Source: Acanthaster planci (lineage: Eukaryota; Echinodermata; Asteroidea; Valvatida; Acanthasteridae). From it: a stretch of DNA of 62,000 nucleotides. The position numbers were made by a program, and so were the translations under genes. A model generated the notes under the pieces. That model searched no databases and had not been told where the DNA came from. It saw only the letters and a program-made list of their open reading frames with translations. Shown here piece after piece: positions 60,401 through 62,000 of this stretch. The stretch's first letter is position 1. Each line of letters starts with the position of its first letter. Location of the stretch: positions 8,460 to 70,459 of the forward strand of contig NW_019091373.1 of NCBI RefSeq assembly GCF_001949145.1. Reading direction: 5' to 3'.

Positions 60401-62000
60401 ATGCCAGTCACAAGTTCAGTCCCAAGACAACACACAGGTGGCATGCACTATGATAAAAGAGGACACCACGTCACAGTTCATCGGAAGAGTTTGCAATTTG
60501 ACCAGAAAGTGGGTGACGTGCCATTGGTGTTGCGACTGCGGGGAGCTGACTACAGCTTCAACCAATCCAACAGAATCAGATGGACAATATCCGTTCAAAC
60601 GTTTGGATCGGAGCAGAGCCTCCGCTGTACTCTTAAATTTTGTTGTGGTATAATTTGGTAGCATTCATCCAACTCTGTAGTTGGTTTCACATTATGGGAA
60701 GGCTTGACAAGGAAAGTGCCACTAGCGCTCCTCTGGATGCGAGAATATCAATGTTATTTAGTTATTATCATACCCATTTTATTGACTGAGGCAATGTCAT
60801 TGTGAGTTTTCCTCTACTTCTTTTACAGGCCAGTTCATTTCTTGAATGAAATGTAACCAGTCATCGTTTGCTCGTAGTCCATTGCACTCTCTAGACCTTA
60901 TTAACAACCTCTACCGCTCAATGATGTTGTCAGTGCCAGCATTTAGTGGTTTTTGCCCTAGCAGGAAAGGCTTGTTACCCCCACCCCCCCATCTAACCTG
61001 TGCACCCATCTCTAATCTATCTCTTGTGTGGAGTGACATTGAGCGATTCCATTTGGTACTAGCACCCTGAACATGCATGTGAACACCCACCAGCATGCAA
61101 CAGTAAAGATCCACCAACCATATCGTGACTCATGCAGTGGAGCATATCATGTGACACATCATACCATGTGATCGAACCGCATCACAACAACATCTGTGGA
61201 ATTTTGTATTCCGGTCGGCATTAACAGTGAACTTCGTTCGTGACCTGAGGATTCCTCAGATGTTGTTGGGGACTACATAGTGTCCAATGTAATTAGTGTC
61301 CGTCTCACCCATAAATAATGCAGGCAGTATCACCCACAAGGTGCATGTATGTGCACTATGTCAACTACAGTGCCCAAGTAATGAGTAAAACAGGAATGAT
61401 GTGGTATCAGGTAGTCAAAAATTGAAAGGCATGTGCAGGTAGCTTGACCCTAGCTTGAGTTCCTCTCCCTAAGGAATCGACTTGTGATGCCCAAAAAAAC
61501 TCGATTACGTGGACTTTGCCCTCTTTGAAGTCTGATTTTATTTTTAGATAGCTGCTCCTGCACATTAATGTGAAACTGCAATCCTTTCCTCCATCCCATG
61601 TGTCCTGTACTCAGTGATGATTTGCAAGGGGAGTCGTGTTTTTTTGGCTCACAAGACCTGCGCATGCTCCTCACATTTTTGGTGTAGAATTCTCACTTAT
61701 TCAGATTCATGTGACATCAGTAAGATTTGTGTAAGATTTTGTTTCTTACATATTCATGTTTGCGACATTTACACAGTGGTGTGATCTCAACAAAGTAATG
61801 GCAAATACCCGGTGTGTAGTAACATCAGCAGTCAATTTAGTGATTATTTTTTTCAGTTAGAAAGAAATACACTTTTGGGACTTGCCTAGTTTATGTCAGA
61901 CCTCAAAACAGTACTAGCCCGGCGTACAAATTCTAGTGAAAAATGCTCCGGGCTACCTAAACTTGGTGCCTTGGTTGCCCGGTGGGCTGGTGAAAAATTC
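24410..62000 (+). CDS. MARK: MARK/Par-1 serine/threonine kinase, 5' part (4 coding exons, runs off the window)
   Basis: Exons 24410-24469, 28695-28847, 32887-32940 and 60225-60273 join in frame to encode residues 1-105. They contain the MARK-type N-terminus, [20 protein letters not shown] (glycine-rich loop, about residues 52-60), [13 protein letters not shown] (catalytic Lys75) and [14 protein letters not shown] (alpha-C Glu93). The wording [22 protein letters not shown] and KTQLNPTSLQK is diagnostic of vertebrate MARK1-4 and fly Par-1, as opposed to other AMPK-related kinases. MARKs phosphorylate KXGS motifs of microtubule-associated proteins at the cortex or on microtubules and control cell polarity. 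The catalytic loop, activation loop, UBA and KA1 domains must lie beyond 62,000. Exon sizes of 54 and 49 bases, phases 0, 0 and 1, agree with my recollection of vertebrate MARK genes. Confidence 0.95.
25749..25826 (+). ncRNA. Candidate hairpin RNA or small foldback element
   Basis: 78 bases. Positions 25749-25775 pair with 25826-25800: of 27 positions, 24 are Watson-Crick, one is G-U and two are mismatches. The stem begins ATTGTTCAATTT and ends AAATTGAACAAT. The apex is a TACATGTACATGTACACGTATGTAC tract that can pair further with a bulge. Size and shape fit a microRNA precursor in the sense strand of a kinase intron, but a foldback transposable element is equally possible. It overlaps a 14-bp palindrome TGAACAATTGTTCA (25743-25756). 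Confidence 0.3.
27258..27414. mobile_element. 157-bp element with perfect 14-bp inverted termini
   Basis: ATTAAAACCCTCCT (27258-27271) and its exact reverse complement AGGAGGGTTTTAAT (27401-27414). No open frame inside and no clear target duplication. It is MITE-like in size. It could also be a stem in the MARK pre-mRNA. Confidence 0.55.
28695..28847 (+). CDS. MARK: MARK-like kinase, coding exon 2
   Basis: 51 codons, phase 0 at both ends. A Ser/Arg-rich linker ([15 protein letters not shown]) leads into [20 protein letters not shown], then [16 protein letters not shown]. This is the start of the kinase domain with GKGNFAKV as the nucleotide-binding loop. The acceptor is ttttttctttag and the donor gtaagc. 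The internal Met at residue 36 could start a shorter form, but homology continues upstream of it. Confidence 0.95.
31678..31999 (+). repeat. 161-bp tandem duplication next to the gap
   Basis: The segment beginning ATTGTACGCCTGGATTCATT at 31681 recurs at 31842 with a period of 161 bases. The only differences seen are GGCCACC against GGCCCC and a base near the end. A third, diverged unit starts just before the Ns (CAGCCTCAGTCCTTCAAACTCC), and a similar phrase (TCAATCCTTCAAAATCC) follows them. This points to a repeat array collapsed in or around the gap, or an overlap that was not merged. Confidence 0.9.
32032..32298. other. Assembly gap, 267 N
   Basis: A run of 267 undetermined bases inside MARK-like intron 2. 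The flanks are repetitive, so the true length may differ. Open frames drawn across it are meaningless. Confidence 1.
32887..32940 (+). CDS. MARK: MARK-like kinase, coding exon 3 (54 bases)
   Basis: Encodes [18 protein letters not shown] with the acceptor ttccacattgcag and donor gtaaga. The Lys of VAIK (residue 75) is the ATP-anchoring lysine of subdomain II. The [11 protein letters not shown] end is nearly identical to vertebrate MARKs. Confidence 0.96.
34465..34690 (+). repeat. Minisatellite, unit about 31 bases
   Basis: Units of TTTCCATTTATCCACTGTGG plus GGTACTGGCAG, with some shortened units (TTTCCATTTATCCACTA). About eight TTCCATTTATCC cores are present. The repeated peptide phrases in overlapping open frames ([15 protein letters not shown]) come from this array and are not a protein. 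Confidence 0.95.
38067..38176 (+). repeat. 24-bp tandem repeat built on TACATGTACATG
   Basis: About 4.5 units of TACATGTACATGTAATTCCTGACG, nearly identical. The first unit begins GCATGTACATG and the last ends in TACATGTACATGTAG. The minus-strand frame MYMYVRNY repeated is a by-product. Confidence 0.95.
39826..39974. repeat. Dense TACATG/CATGTA cluster
   Basis: Many overlapping copies of GTACATGTAC and related ATACATGTA and TATACCGGTA motifs within 150 bases. One of the densest examples of the motif that marks the region right of 17 kb. Confidence 0.9.
40755..40771. repeat. T8G9 homopolymer junction
   Basis: Eight T directly followed by nine G. The 3' flank (AATTTTAGGAAAATTTGAA) resembles that of 47505-47523 (GTTAGGAAATTTTTTT). 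Confidence 0.85.
44878..44916. repeat. 16-bp stem, 7-base loop hairpin
   Basis: ACCGCTGAGGCGAATA, loop TAATTTG, then TATTCACCTCAGCGGT. One mismatch in sixteen pairs. It is too short for a typical microRNA precursor; it may be a foldback remnant. Confidence 0.7.
45880..46130. promoter_or_regulatory. GC-rich patch with POU-like motifs, possible regulatory element
   Basis: By hand count, 103 of the 180 bases at 45901-46080 are G or C (57%), clearly above the AT-rich intron around it. ATGCAAAT (octamer) lies at 46081-46088 and TGCATATTCATG near 46011-46022. Open frames exist on both strands but none resembles a known protein. It may be an intronic enhancer, alternative promoter, unrecognised exon or old repeat. 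Confidence 0.25.
47505..47523. repeat. T9G10 homopolymer junction
   Basis: Nine T directly followed by ten G, then AAGTTGGATGTTAGGAAA. Confidence 0.85.
53458..53475. repeat. C10A8 junction (reverse of T8G10)
   Basis: Ten C followed by eight A, so the minus strand reads T8G10, the same pattern as at 8395, 40755 and 47505. Confidence 0.85.
58405..58660. repeat. Degenerate repeat with GTGTGAAAA and TTTCCCACT units
   Basis: Alternating motifs TGTGAAAA, TTTCCCAC, TTTTTCACAGAGGGGAAAA and GGGAAAAGGTGTGAAAA recur three to four times at uneven spacing of about 50-70 bases, partly as inverted copies. It produces a minus-strand frame with repeated Phe/Lys-rich phrases that is not a credible protein. 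Confidence 0.65.
60225..60273 (+). CDS. MARK: MARK-like kinase, coding exon 4 (49 bases)
   Basis: Encodes [16 protein letters not shown] plus one base of the next codon (a Val, as GTN, expected by homology). The acceptor is ttatttttttgcag and the donor gtaaga. This is the alpha-C helix; the Glu of REVRIM (residue 93) should pair with Lys75. VYREVRIM replaces LFREVRIM of vertebrates. Confidence 0.95.
60274..62000 (+). other. MARK-like intron 4, continues past the right edge
   Basis: No exon matching the next expected segment ([22 protein letters not shown] in vertebrates) was found before 62,000. Small open frames at 60401-60661 and 60846-61070 show no known motif. A poly-C run is near 60979-60988. 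Confidence 0.7.

Overview
This is a eukaryotic, animal window. Its genes have introns with GT..AG boundaries, most of the sequence is non-coding, and two vertebrate-type gene families can be read. The dispersed GTACATGTAC and TACCGGTA palindromes, AGGCCTA motifs and a tRNA-derived SINE suggest a marine invertebrate deuterostome (echinoderm, hemichordate or cephalochordate). That placement is inference from sequence texture and is not proven by any gene here.

Layout. Positions 1-11,440 hold two TMEM26-family multi-pass membrane protein genes, head to head: a minus-strand copy (coding exons 4596-4786, 3172-3373, 695-1645; 447 residues) and a plus-strand copy (9061-9263, 9979-10186, 10688-11437; 386 residues). 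They share the same three-exon structure, intron phases and core motifs, so they look like an inverted duplication. About 4.3 kb of possible shared regulatory DNA lies between them. Positions 11,440-24,400 have no recognisable gene. They hold foldback and TIR elements, two tRNA-derived SINEs and a 13-bp tandem repeat. From 24,410 to past the right edge lies the 5' part of a MARK/Par-1 serine/threonine kinase gene on the plus strand: a 20-codon first coding exon (24410-24469), then exons at 28695-28847, 32887-32940 and 60225-60273. These encode residues 1-105, through the glycine-rich loop, the VAIK lysine and the alpha-C glutamate. The rest of the kinase is outside the window. The intron between exons 3 and 4 is 27.3 kb.

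The sequence changes character near 17 kb. The TACATG/CATGTA palindromic repeat is rare before this point and very common after it. A 267-base assembly gap (32032-32298) lies in MARK intron 2 next to a 161-bp tandem duplication.

I see no operon, CRISPR array, viral genome or obvious new multi-gene system. The items most worth a second look are the divergent TMEM26 pair and the DNA between its members, a long near-perfect RNA-type hairpin in MARK intron 1, repeated T8-9/G9-10 junctions, and several foldback element families.
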